Below, piece after piece: positions 37,840-49,728 of a stretch of 64,000 nt of DNA. The position numbers and the translations under genes are program-made. Positions within the stretch are counted from its first letter, which is position 1; each line of letters begins with the position of its first letter. The stretch covers positions 35,322,292 through 35,386,291 of the forward strand of contig OW121740.1 in NCBI GenBank assembly GCA_933228675.1, given 5' to 3'. This DNA comes from Stomorhina lunata (lineage: Eukaryota; Arthropoda; Insecta; Diptera; Rhiniidae). Under the pieces are notes generated by a model that ran no database searches, was not told the DNA's origin, and saw only the letters and a program-made list of their open reading frames with translations.

Positions 37840-38813
37840 TAATAAACTTCCTTTAAAAAAGTGAATTTTAAAAAGCAAATTTTTTTTTTAAGAATTTTTT
37901 TTTTTAAATAATTTTATAAGTAAATTTTTGAAAAAATGCCTCTTATAACTAAATTTTTGAAAAAATCCCTTAAAGATGTAAATTTTTGAAATATTTCCTT
38001 AAAAAATATTTTGTTTTTAATTCCTTTTGAATAGTGATTTTTAAAAAAATTCCTTAAAAAAATTTTAATTTCCTATAAAAGTGAATTTTTTAATTTCCTA
38101 AAAAAGTGAAATTTAAAAAAAATCCCTATAAAAGTGAAATTCTCTTTAAAAAGTATTTTTTTTTTAATTTCCTTTAAGAAGTGAAAACTTGAAAAATTTC
38201 TTTAAAATTTTTATCAAAATTTCCTTTGAAAAGTGAATATTTCCCTAAAACTATTTTTTTTTAAGTATTTTATTTTAAGTGAAATTTTCTTTTAAAAATA
38301 CATTTTTCAAAAATTGCCTTTAGAAAGTGGAAACTAAAAAAATGTTCTTTAAAAAGTAAATTTGTTAAAAATTACCAAAAAAATTTACTTCTTTTTTAAA
38401 AAAAAAAATTTGAAAAAATACCTTTATAACTAATTTTTTTAAATATTTGCTTAAAAAGTAAATTTTTTAAATATTTCCTTAAAAAGTGATTTTTTTTAAA
38501 TTCCCTCAAAATTTTTGAAAAAAGTTCCATTTCAAAGATAAATTTTTTAAAAAGATAAAGTGAAATTAAAATATTTAATTTAATAAGTAAATTTTTGAAA
38601 AAATACCTTTTATAACTAATTTTTTCAAAAATTTTCTTTAAAAAGGTGAATTTTTCAAAAATTCCCTATAAAAAGTGAAATTCTCTTTAAAAAGTATTTT
38701 TTTTTTTAAATTGTCTTTAAAAAGTGAATACTGAAAAATTTCCATCAAAAAAGTGAAAAATTTCCTATAAAAAGTAAATTTTTGTAAAAATTTAATTTTT
38801 CCCTTTCATTTTT
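37840..38813. repeat. About 30-bp satellite, left part (AAAAAGTGAATTTTTGAAAA)
   Basis: Diverged tandem units of AAAAAGTGAATTTTTGAAAA plus AATTCCCTTT. Continues at 41030 after a 2.2-kb insertion. Similar in style to the 31-bp array at 33090. Confidence 0.8.
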
Positions 38814-40850
38814 GAAACAAGTAAGAGTGGTATATTCGGCTTTGCCGAATCTTGGATACCCTTCACCAATGGCGTTGCAAAAGTACTTAATGTAATTCCT
38901 AGCAAAATTTGGTTATACTAGTATTATATGCAAAGAGTCTTTAAAATTAAGAGTCGGAAAAAGAAAAGCTTTTCGGTGGCGTCATCATCTAGAATAGTTA
39001 TGCACCCAAAGGTTAGGTTGGGCAGGTTGGGCTTTAACAATGATAAGCCTTAGAATTATAGGGTATACACTCTTAGTTTTAGATACATACGTGAAATATA
39101 TAGCTTTTGAATGGATGGATAACAGCTTTGTCGGAAAAGTTATTAAAGATTTACTTATTAATCTGAAGTTAGTTAATTAATTAAAATGAACACTTCATCA
39201 ATAATATTTGGGATGTATTGTTCTTTCGATCTGTCCGATGGATGTTTGGAAAGTTTTTCTCAAGTTCCTTGTGCAATTTTAATGATTTAATTTATCAGCA
39301 TTAAATCGATTCCCGGTCGGGGTTATATGGGAGATTTCACTAAATGTGAATAGAGCTCGCCCATTTTCAATATTGAACTTTTCAAGAGATCAGAAATACT
39401 TTTGTCAAATGTTGTCCCTCTAGAAAGTTTATTTTAGGCGCTATCGCCCTGAATATCAATATTGTACAACGTCTTAATACTAAATGTCATCATCGTATCT
39501 TAGGCGAAGTTATAAGGGATCAATTGTCAAACGTGAACGGATTTCTCCCAATTGCAATTAAAAAATTTAAATTTTTGTTGATATGTGAGATACTTACATA
39601 CATATGTAGGTTTTGAACGGATATCATGTAGTTAGCTGCATTTTTGTACTTCCTAGGAAGATTACCTATAATTTGATATATAATACATTCTCAAATGTTA
39701 TCATAGTGTTCAAAAGTCAGACACAAAATTAAGATTATTGCTAAAATCAGATTTGTGGAGCTCCTGGATTTTACACAAAATTTTAGGATATTGTCCCACC
39801 CTGAATTTTATCATTGTCGATTAAAACACCATCGCTTAAACGCTAAATTATATCTACCACAAATTACCGAATGCATCAGGATTTAGGTAATCCCCTGCGA
39901 AGGACGCTATTAAATTTCATCAAAATAAACACCTGAGATATCGACAAATCAGGAGCTCCAAAAACTTGACTACAACTGAAAAAATTACATACAGGTAGAC
40001 GGACGGACAAAAAAACAGACGGACGGACAAACAAACAGACGGACGGACAGACAGACAAACAGACGGACGGACGGAGGTCGCGAAATCGATTCTCCTGCCG
40101 ATTCTGAGTTGATCGGTACAATTTGAATGGTATTGGTAATCAGATTTGTGGAGTATTTTAGAAAATCCTCACACAAAGAACGATGTCAAATTTCATCACA
40201 ATCGGTCCATAAACACCTGAGATATCGCTGAAACAATACTTACAAAATGTAAACAAAATTTCTTTGACACGTACTTTGGGCAATTTGCTGTACATCAAAT
40301 GTAGTGTTATGGCGATATCTCAATTGTTTATGGACCGCTTCTGATAAAATTTAATAACGTGCTTGGCGGGGGAATTTCCTAAAATCTGATATGAAATTTA
40401 TGCAGGTCCGTGCTAAAGGAGGATGGTTTTTCCTATTTCTACATTTCATTTTTTCAACAAACATTCTCTAATGCGAACTTTGGGCAATTTGCGATACATT
40501 AAATTCAGTGTTTTGGCGATATCTCAGTTGTTTATGGACCGATTTTGATAAAATTTTACAGAGTGCTTTGGGAAACTATTTCCTACAATCTGATATATAA
40601 CATATTATCACATGTACACCAGGAGTATCATTTTTATCTTGTTATTTAAAAGTGTGTTTCAATCAAAAATTTTAAAATTTTCGTCTAATTTTTGGTATTT
40701 TTTCGATATTTTCGGTGTTTATAAATCGATTTTAATGAAATTTAATAGCGTTCATTGCGGGAGAATTTCCTAAAATCTGATATATAATTTATTTAAGTCC
40801 ATCCTCCAGGGGCTTCAGAAACTTGATTTCAACAGACAGACAGACAGACG

Positions 40851-40882
<32 letters not shown>

Positions 40883-41027
40883 GACATCGCTTAATCGATT
40901 CTCCTCCCGATTCTGAGTCGATCGGTATAATTTTTATGGGGTCTACGATCACTAATAAAAAAATTACAAACGGAATCACAAACTTATAATACCCTTTCAC
41001 CTATTGGTGAAGGGTATAAAAATATGT
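38814..41027. mobile_element. 2.2-kb non-coding repeat inserted in satellite (Repeat-H)
   Basis: The left end AACAAGTAAGAGTGGTATAT is followed by the hairpin ATTCGGCTTTGCCGAAT; the right end has the hairpin CCCTTTCACCTATTGGTGAAGGG. Inside are two (ACAGACGGACGG)n arrays at about 40000-40075 and 40835-40885, each followed by TCGATTCTCC...CCGATTCTGAGT, and a repeated TGGACCGATTTTGATAAAAT segment, so it has an internal duplication of about 800 bp. No coding frame. The same satellite resumes on the right, so it inserted into the array. Confidence 0.7.
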
Positions 41028-41029
41028 AC

Positions 41030-41535
41030 ATTTTATAACTAAATTTTTGAAAAATCCTCTTTAAAGTAAATTTTTAAAATATTTCTTTAAAAAGTGATTT
41101 TTTTTAAATTCCCTTTGAATTTTTTTTAAATACCCTTTAAAAATTGAATTTTTGAAAAAAATTTCTTTAACAAGTTAATTTTGAAAAAATTCCCTATAAA
41201 AAGTGAAATTTCTTTAAAAAGTATTTCTTTTAAATTCCTCTAAAAATTGAAAACCTGAAAAATTTTCTTTCAAAAGTGAATTTGTGGAAAAATTCCTTTT
41301 AAAAAGTAAATTTTTGAAAATACTCTTTAAAAAGTAAATTTTGTAAAAAATTGTCTATTAAAAGTGAAAACTAGAAAAATTTCCAATAAAAAATTGAATT
41401 TCTGAAAAATTCGCCCTAAAAGGATTTTTCTTTGAATGAAAAAACTCTCTTTAAAGAACGAATTTTTTAAAAAAAAACTCAATTTAAAAGGTGATTTTTC
41501 AAAAATTCCCTTTGAAAGTAAATTTTCAAAATGTA
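41030..41535. repeat. About 30-bp satellite, right part
   Basis: The same AAGTGAATTTTTGAAAAATT type units as at 37840-38813, ending in an ATATTTTAATATATTAATAT stretch. Confidence 0.75.
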
Positions 41536-41539
41536 ATAT

Positions 41540-42815
41540 ATTTTAATATATTAATATATTTAATATAATATTAGTAATATTTTTAAATCTAAATAATAGT
41601 GTAACCACCAAGTTCAACCTCTTAAATCAAATCCTGTTAAGAATATTGAACTCAAATCCATAGGCTATACAAACCCCTTAAATTTATCTTGTATATTGTA
41701 TTTAGGTTTTAATATAAAATCCGATAATTTGAAAAACAAATCATCATATTCATGGTTAATTTATGACAATTAATTCCACTTAACTGCATCAAATAAATTA
41801 CAAACAATAAATTCAGGCGAACTATTTTTCTAAGCAGTCAGAGAGACAGACAGACAGGCAGCGGACAGACAAAAGAATCAGAGTCATAAATCTGGCATAA
41901 CGATTCGACAAAAATTAGCCAAAAAAAAAAGAAGGAAAGGACGGACACCTGTGCCGGAACAAATTTCAAAGTAAACTTATTGAAAATAACCAACAAAATC
42001 ATTTAAAGCCAACAAAATAAACCACCCTTCAAATTAGGACAACCTTCCTTCATCCATTTACGTAGTACATGCCGACAGCAACTGGTAAAGATGAACAATT
42101 GTACACTAAGAGAAATTTGTATAGATAAATATGAAATTCAACTAATTTGGCTTAAAATTTTTCAGAAAAGCTTAAAATTTCTGACTAGATCTACTTAAGC
42201 GTTTTAAGAACATAAGTAAACTTCCATCCATTTTAAACTAAACCTCTCCCAGTTTTTTTCCAGTGTATTTCCTTCTTTCAAAGAATTTCACATAAAAATA
42301 ACTGCCATAGGAAGGGGGGAAAATGTGTAAAAATGAGATCAAACGAATTGTTAAGATGAGTTGAGCAAATAAGTTGATAAACAAGAATTGCCTCTTGGAA
42401 TACTCGTCGCAGACATGCTTTGGTACATAAGCTTTTAATAGGCCTATAAGTTATAGCCAAAAAAACAAGGCAAGAAATGTAATAACCAAATAAGAGTAAA
42501 GGTCGTAAAACAAGTGAAATGATGAAATTTATTATCTTTCTGTGTAGGAAATGTTCTACTTTCTCATTAAGCCACTAAAGTTGTCATTAACAGAACATTA
42601 TGTCGGTGATATTAACAACCTGTAATATGGAGTTTTTCCAGAAAATGTCAATAATCCGTTTTGTTTAATTTAATTTGATTGGAATATTACAAATCCGAAA
42701 GGATTTTAGGTAAAATTCAACGAATTTTAGTGAAGTTTTTTGGGTTTAATTCAAGTAATTGTTAATAAAACTCCTTCTTTTATATATTCTATATACATTC
42801 TTAGCAATTAAAGAT
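41540..42815. other. No gene seen
   Basis: AT-rich DNA with a short (ACAGACAGAC) tract at 41842-41872. The rest shows no motif. Confidence 0.4.
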
Positions 42816-42819
42816 TGGC

Positions 42820-44560
42820 TTCAGATAATTGACCGACCTTAACTTCACAGATATCCAACTACCCTTTTACGTGCTAGACGCAGAGAGGAAATTTCGCGTA
42901 ACCATCAACGCGTCAGCTCCTCGATTCATCCATCATCAGAATACCCGTAGTGAGGACGCACTTCCCAGAAGCATATTTTGGTGATGCCATCGGCTGTACC
43001 AACCCTGATGATGCTAGATCCATAATATCTGCAGGTAAGAACCATTGGCTTGAATTGCAACCATGACAAAGATATTATTAGGTTGTGTCACACAGTTCGA
43101 TTTAATTCAAACCCTGTGAAAAAGGATGATCGGATAACGATAAAGTTTGCCGACAACACCCGGAGAACTACGCTAATGTAGTGAGTATATTAAATCGGAG
43201 AATATGCGCTTAAAATCGAAGTGCACGGAATTCTAAAATATGCTCGGCCTTTAACCTTTGCAGGTTGTAAATAAATAAGAAAGTAAGACAGAAAGTAAGA
43301 AAATTATTATTAACATCACCTTACAAACTTAAAAACGGCTTCAGAGAATTCACCGACCGCCACTTTACAGATCTCCAACTACTCTCTTACATGCTCGACG
43401 AAGAGAGGAAGTTTCGCGTAACCATCAACGCAGCAGCCACTCGCTTCATCCCTACCAGAAGAAGCTGTGTGATTAGTAAACAAGCGTGACGCCATCCGCA
43501 GTACCAACTCTGATGATTCTAGATCCGTAATATCAGCAGCTTGGAACCGTTGGCTTGATCATTTGAAGAACTGCAACCATGGCAAAGAAATTAGTAAGTT
43601 GTGATACACAGTTCGATCTCTCTCTTGAACACTATGAAAAAGGATGATATTCGGCCTAAAGTGTGTTCGCCACGATTATTTATTGAGAAGCCCTAGAGAG
43701 ACAGGCCAATTGACCCTGACGGAATTTCCAAGGTGTTGTTAAAACACTAAGGCGCCATGCAATCTACAATGCTAATAAATTTGAAAAGTTGGATAGTAAA
43801 TTACCTTCAATTGTTAGTAGAGTTTAGAGACCAACGCTCAAGGCACCGTAGAGTCAAGCAGGGAGTACGTTAAAGTGGAGTCCTGTCTCCACTCATATTT
43901 AACTTCTAGCTCTCTAAACGCAAGGTGTTGAAGTGATATGAATGCGGACGAACGCACGGTAATGTCGACTGGTCATTGTGTGGAGATACAACCAACTAAA
44001 TCCTCAGCGACCCTATTTACCACCTGGACAACAGAAGTAAGTCTACAGCTAGGCGTTGTTGTTGTGACTGCCATATTATTGTTAATATCGCAGAAGTGGG
44101 AGTCTAAGATTTCCGAGTCGGGATTCTAAGATTTCCGAGTCGTTCCGGTACGAAGCACCGACTGCCATGGAAAGAACCGACTGTTAGGCGTCGAGATCGA
44201 TGGTGTACCGATTCCGACCGTGAACTATGAAGATAAAACTAACTAATTTAGCGACCCTTTTTACCATTACAGCTTGGCGTCGATATCGATTGTGAACCGT
44301 CACACTCGACAGCCTTTTTACTTCGTTAGCACATGCCACAACTGTCGCACAAAAATTGCAATGTAAGAAACAATAACAGGCTGCCTACAAATTTCCTCAC
44401 CACATCATCTTCATGAGGAAACAAAGATCCCTCCAGTAAAGGAACACAACATCATGCTCATCTCAGCAGTCCCTTTTGTCATCGGAGAAATCATGCAAAA
44501 GACTCCGACAGCAACATACTGCTACCGTGGTTTCCCTGTATCTTTATGTCTAAGACAATA
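42820..44560 (+). pseudogene. jockey-like LINE remnant
   Basis: Frames read EFTDRHFTDLQLLSYMLDEE and FRVTINAAATRFIPT at 43340-43460, with a diverged duplicate of the same part at 42830-42960 (VTINASAPRFIH). This region normally precedes the RT domain. Then the post-RT block QPTKSSATLFTTWTTEVS at about 43990, seen again as ATLFT and VTLDSLFTSLAHATTVAQKL at 44240-44350. The same family as 6043-6700. Heavily frameshifted and partly duplicated. Confidence 0.65.
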
Positions 44561-44599
44561 CCAGGTTGCTCAATACCAGGTTTCTTATTTCCTATCGCT

Positions 44600-45900
44600 T
44601 TCATCAGCTCAACCATGGGCACTGCTACAATCTACAAGGTAGCATGTTGAGGGACTCCACAAGGAGGCATACTATCCCCTCTCCTGTGGAACCTTGCTAT
44701 AAATAAACTGCTCACTGAACTAGATTCTCTGAGATTTAACACCATCGCATACGCAGATGGTGTCGCTATAGCGGTATAAGGGAAATTTCTCAACACATAT
44801 TCTACCGTTGGAGTGTCTCTAATGGCATGGGAGTCAATCTCAATAAAACGGAACTTGTACTTTTCTCGCGGAAATACAAGAATAATACATAAATACAAAC
44901 TTTTACACTTCCAAAATTGAATAAGGTAGAAAGCATCCATTGCACTCTACTCATGTAGAGGGGCCATAGGCAAAACCTGGGGGCTTAATCTTACCAACAC
45001 TGTCTCTTTGACATGGTTGTCAAGCCTATATTAATGTATGGTGCGCTGGTTTGTTTGCCAGCACTCACCAAGTCAAAATTTTAAGATAGTCCCGTTTTTA
45101 GGGAAGGAAATTTGCTTTAGGCTTCCTAAACTTTGTAGTATCCTTCAATCCGAAATATCGGGCATACAAAAAGCAGTCAAATGGTTAAGATACCACAGAA
45201 TATACAACAGGGATATATGCCCTGTATTGACAGTCAGACTGCAATAAAATCCCTGTCTAATGTCCGGATGTCGAGAGAACATGTCCTCTCGACATCTGTT
45301 CTTCCTCGCAAATGCCGGGCATCTCTTAACGAGATGGCGAGACATTGCAATATCGAACGTTTCTGGGTACAACAACATACCTGGAAAGTCCATGGCCGAC
45401 AAACTAAATCCGGTGCTCTCCTGTGTCAGGATAACATCGACCAATTTACGGGCTTACCGCTATCCGCCTGCAAATCAGTAGTTAGGCATTCCCTTTATGG
45501 CTCAGCGCAGAACACCTGGTCTATTGAAACTACTTGTTCGATATCCATTCAAACATGGCCCACTTATGACATTAAACGCTCAAAATGTTTGGTATCTCTA
45601 CCTCGCCATCGTCTCCGCAACGTAATCTCGATCTTAACAGGTTACTGCGTTTTTAGGTTGCATGCCAGAAGACTTAAACTTCAACACTATCACTAGTATC
45701 GAAATTGTCACAACATCGAAGAGGAGGAGACAGTAAGTCATCTCCTCGGCCACTTTCCCGATCTTTCTATTTTGAGGGCTTTAAATCTGGGGGCACTTTA
45801 TCTGCATGATTTATCTGATCTTGTGAGTATTGATATTCGAAAAATAGACTTATTTATGAAGGCTTCAGGCTGGCTTGAATATTTAAGCCTCTAACTGATG
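44600..45900 (+). pseudogene. LINE with RNase H domain, remnant
   Basis: Reads GGILSPLLWNLAINKLLTEL then FNTIAYADGVAIAV, the RT active-site box with Gly for the second Asp of YADD. Next comes a segment with FRLPKLCSILQSEISGIQKA and CIDSQTAIKSLSNVRMS, an RNase H domain (DSQ with catalytic Asp), then EEETVSHLLGHFPDLS and IRKIDLFMKASGWLEYL near the C-terminus. Frameshifted several times and with the RT active site altered, so inactive. A different family from LINE-D. Confidence 0.75.
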
Positions 45901-45909
45901 GTCTGGAAT

Positions 45910-47150
45910 AGAGTACTTTGTGTTTTGCTTTTCCAGTCTATCCCTTGCAAGTACCACAAAGGGACTGCTTTTAGGACCCAAGTGACGCTGAGTTATCATG
46001 GGCTGTTTGCTAAACCTAACCTATACAAATAAATCAAAATTATTTATCATTTTCAAAGCTACATTCATTCAAAATAAATCGCACCTACAAAATTGTTTCA
46101 CTCAAAACAAAATCTGCACGTGTGAGCACACAATTCTGTATTTAAAATATTAGAAACCTGCTTTAACAACTTTGCAGCTGATTTACTGTCAACATAACAC
46201 TTGACAATTGTTTTTATCCTTGTGTTGTTTATTTTTATATGACAATGATGATCCCTTTCCCTTTTATTTCTTTACATTTGTCAAACATTAATGTTACGCC
46301 GATTACACCCAAAAGTTTCCAAAATTAAATACTAGCATCGTAAAGGGTGACTTTATACGGATTTTTTTTCGTTGCTACAAATTATCCTTTACAGATACGA
46401 TTTAAACGATTACGAGGTAAACGAAAAGAATTGACAAAATCACAATTCGTTTGTACAAATAAGGTGTGGAAAATTCAAAAATTAGGGTGGAAAAAGGGAA
46501 ACGAAGCAGTTTTCTACTGCTTCTTTGAGGAGGAACACGTGTTTGCTTTTTAATAAAATACAAATAAATAAAAATTGAAATCATTATCATCAACCATATA
46601 CTTACTTACACACTTACTCTGATATTTGAATTTATAACAAATTACCACTTTATCCCTAGTATTTTATTGTTCATTAAAGGATTTTTGAGCAAATAAAATG
46701 TCAATTACCCGACAATAAGGTTGACATTAGCGAGCTGCTAACAATGGCAACACAGCGATGACAACGACGATAATGATGATGATAATGACGCCGCTGCTCA
46801 TGAGCTGGTTAAAGTGCTTTCGATGATATCTTTGGCGACAAGTATTTTTAAATAAGTTGTCAAAATTTATTTCTTTATTATTTTTTATTTTGATTTTTTA
46901 TTGTTTTTTTACGTTTAACTTCTTTCGTAATATTGAAAACATATTTAAAAGATTACAACTGATAGAGTAGAAACACGTGACTTTTGTAATAATAAACTGA
47001 TTAGCCATCTTTCTCTGTTACAAGTTGTATTGATGGGAAATTGGGTGGTTCTCGATTTAATCACACAAAGTAGGCGTTGATCTTTTTGTAATAAAACAAA
47101 TTTTAATCAAATATGAGTCTTTTTTGACTTCACTGCACGATTAAAATGAT
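45910..47150. other. No gene seen
   Basis: Includes a (GATGAC/GATAAT)-rich stretch at 46755-46795. No domain in any frame. This is one of the few segments here with the look of single-copy intergenic DNA. Confidence 0.35.
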
Positions 47151-47154
47151 CAGT

Positions 47155-47940
47155 ACCTGGTTGACCGAGCTTTGCTCGGAGCTTTATGATAAGCATTTTG
47201 AGGCAAATTTGAAAATTTTTATATATTTTATTTTATAAAGTTAATTTTGAATTATTTTATTTATTTTGTCCGACCAACACATAGTTTGCATAGTTTACAG
47301 TTTAACTCATTTTAATAATTTTGCAAATTGGTCATACCAACAGAAACCTCCGTCGACTCATGCGCAACAACTTTGCTAAAGGTTATAGTCTGATCAAATG
47401 CACAGTTTATGATTTATTTCATTTTAAGTAGTTTTCAGTGGCGCCACCTGATGTTGTTCATACCAACCAAGAAACCTTCGTTTGCTTATGCGTAACAACT
47501 TTGCTTATGATTATAACATGATCAAATTCACAGTTTACGATTTAATTCACTTTTCTGTGGCGCCACCTGTCGGACGTTGCTCATTCCAATTCATAAACCT
47601 TCGTCGGCTTATCCGCAACAACTTTGCTGAAGATATAATGTACAGTTTACGATTAAATTGACTTTGAGTAAATTTCAGTAGCGCCACCTGTCGAAATTTC
47701 TTCATACCAACTAAGAAACCTTCGTCGGCTCATGTGCAACAACTTTGCTAAAGATTGTAGCATGATCAAATGTACAGTTTACGATTTAATTAATTTTTAG
47801 TAATTTTCAGTGACGCCATCTATCGGAAATTAGTCTTATCAACTTTAAAACCTTCGCCGGCTTATCCGCAACATCTTCGCTAAAGAGCATAACATGATCA
47901 AATGCACAGTTTACTATTCTATAAAGAACATACATACAGA
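47155..47940. repeat. Tandem array of about 120-bp units with hairpin head (Repeat-G)
   Basis: Begins with the hairpin CCGAGCTTTGCTCGG (47166-47180). Then five units of about 120 bp carry CATACCAA...AAACCTTCGTCGGCTTAT, CAACAACTTTGCTAAAG, ATGATCAAATG and ACAGTTTACGATTTAATT, separated by TTTCAGTGGCGCCACCTGTC. The unit is too regular to be chance and has no coding frame. Confidence 0.8.
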
Positions 47941-47989
47941 CAAACATTCATTTGTTTAAAAGTTATAACATTACTAATTTTTTCCCCCT

Positions 47990-48600
47990 TTTTATCCTCT
48001 AATTTCAAAAAAGTTCTATATGCATATTTAGTACTTCTTTGGTACCAATTATTGAATTATTGAATTCGGTACATTTTATTAAAACGCAGTTAACATAATG
48101 TTTCTATTCATATTACTTTTTGAGATGTTAAGTTATCATTTTATCCCTTTTTACCCATTTTGGCCCCAAAACCAAAAAAGCACCAAATACATATTTAAAG
48201 TTTCTTTTACATCTATTGATTGCAGTACAAAGTTTCTTTCTATATTCCTTAGTTTAAAATATAAGAGTGGGTTAAAAAGGTACCAAAAACACTATTTTCA
48301 CCCTTTTTTACCCCTTATCGGACATAGTTTCAAAAAAGTACCAAACACCTGTCCGTTTGCTGTTTAAAACATAATTTAAATTTTGTTTCTATACCTATTA
48401 CTTAAGGAGATATAGCGTTTTCGATTTTTTCCCCTTTTTACCCGTTTTTTCCCTCTTAGAGGCAAAGGTTCCAAAAGTCCCTTCTTCTTCGACCTATACA
48501 TAAAAAAAGATACCCACTGTCCAAATTTTATTAAAATCGTTAGAGCCGTTTTCGAGATAGATATATATATATAAATATATACATACAATTATTGCTCGTT
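47990..48600. repeat. Repeat-G right part (CCCTTTTTACCC type)
   Basis: Repeated variants of CCCTTTTTACCCATTTT followed by CAAAAAAGTACCAAA, three times, ending with ATTAAAATCGTTAGAGCCGT and a short (AT) tract. Pieces of the same family are at 57080-57180 and 59490-59600. Confidence 0.65.
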
Positions 48601-49400
48601 TAAGAATATAAGATATATGATATCACTTAAGAGTCCAAAATGATCTTTTGGTGAGAAAATGGTACCCTTCATGCGACTCTACAAAAAGAGCCTCTAATGA
48701 CTCGTTTTGCTGATTAGAACACATTTTGCTAGATTTGTTAAAAAAAAAGAATAAATCTTTTTATTACTCAACACAGTATATCTTTTAGAATACGCGTCAT
48801 ATCTAGTTTTAGAATAGTGAAGTTACATTAATAATTAAAGAAATTGATGTTGCCGAGACCGAGGATCGAACCTAGGCTGCTGAATATGATATGTTACGCT
48901 TAGTAGTCGAAGTGCTAACCAACTAAGCCACATCACCCATACGAGTAATGAGACACGAGTCTTTTAGTGGCATTTTTTTTTATCACCTAAAAATGGTTAT
49001 ATAACTCACATTTTACAAGATTTTTTTGTGCTATTTTTAACTAGTCGCTTACTAAGCGTCTATGAGTCTTTTTGTACACATTTTTGATCACCAAGCTGAT
49101 TGCACACATTCTGCTTTCAAGGTATTTTCTGAGTCTTTTTGTAGTCTTTTTTGATCACCAAACTGATTAAAATAACATAAAAAAACAGTCGTATAGAATC
49201 GTTTGCACGATAAAATTTTGATGCACACATTCTGCAAGAATTGTTTGTGCTTTTGTAAACTAGTCGTTTTCTAAGGAGTCTTTTTGGAATCTTTTTTAGA
49301 TCACCAAGCTGATTAATCAGCTTTTATACGAATCCCAAAAGAATCATTTTGCTGATATTATCATCAACAATCACCAAATTGCTAGCTGGGAATTGAACAA
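48600..49400. repeat. Repeat with GAGTCTTTTTG / GATCACCAA(G/A)CTGATT units
   Basis: GAGTCTTTTTGTAGTCTTTTTT-like and GATCACCAAGCTGATT pieces recur three to four times (49070, 49130, 49265, 49300). A tRNA-like segment lies inside at 48846-48934. Confidence 0.55.
48846..48934 (-). other. tRNA-like sequence, probably SINE head or tRNA relic
   Basis: The minus strand gives GATGTGGCTTAGTTGGTTAG (A box) and GGTTCGATCC (B box); the ends GATGTGG and CAACATC pair at six of seven positions, and the total is 89 nt. The D arm forms, but the anticodon arm is irregular and the variable part is too long, so it is unlikely to be a working tRNA. Confidence 0.4.
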
Positions 49401-49728
49401 TTTCAAAAAAATGGGTAAACCTATACCAATGGAAACCATGCGACTCTGAAGTACTACAATTTATGAGCCGACTCCTATTTCAAGACATTAAGTATTTAAG
49501 CATTACCCGCCAACGAGAGAAAATTATAAAATAACCCTCTAATTCATAAACGAAAAGTAATAATATGACAAGCTTTATAAACTTGTTATGTCATTAAATC
49601 AAAATTTCCATCCAAATTTTCTACTATAAAGCTTTGATTATTTTACTATTCGTTTATGGATTTGTCGGTAATTCTGTATTTGTTAGTATAACATCACACA
49701 TGTAATTTTTCAAAAACAACGTCTTATA

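Noticed and set aside
40815..41000. Ser/Val/Cys-Leu repeat peptides near 39876-41000
   Set aside because: Translations of (ACAGACGG)n microsatellites inside a non-coding repeat.
45181..45696. 171-codon open frame as a host gene
   Set aside because: It spans LINE RNase H sequence, and only part of it is in the LINE frame; no independent domain and frame is open by shift.
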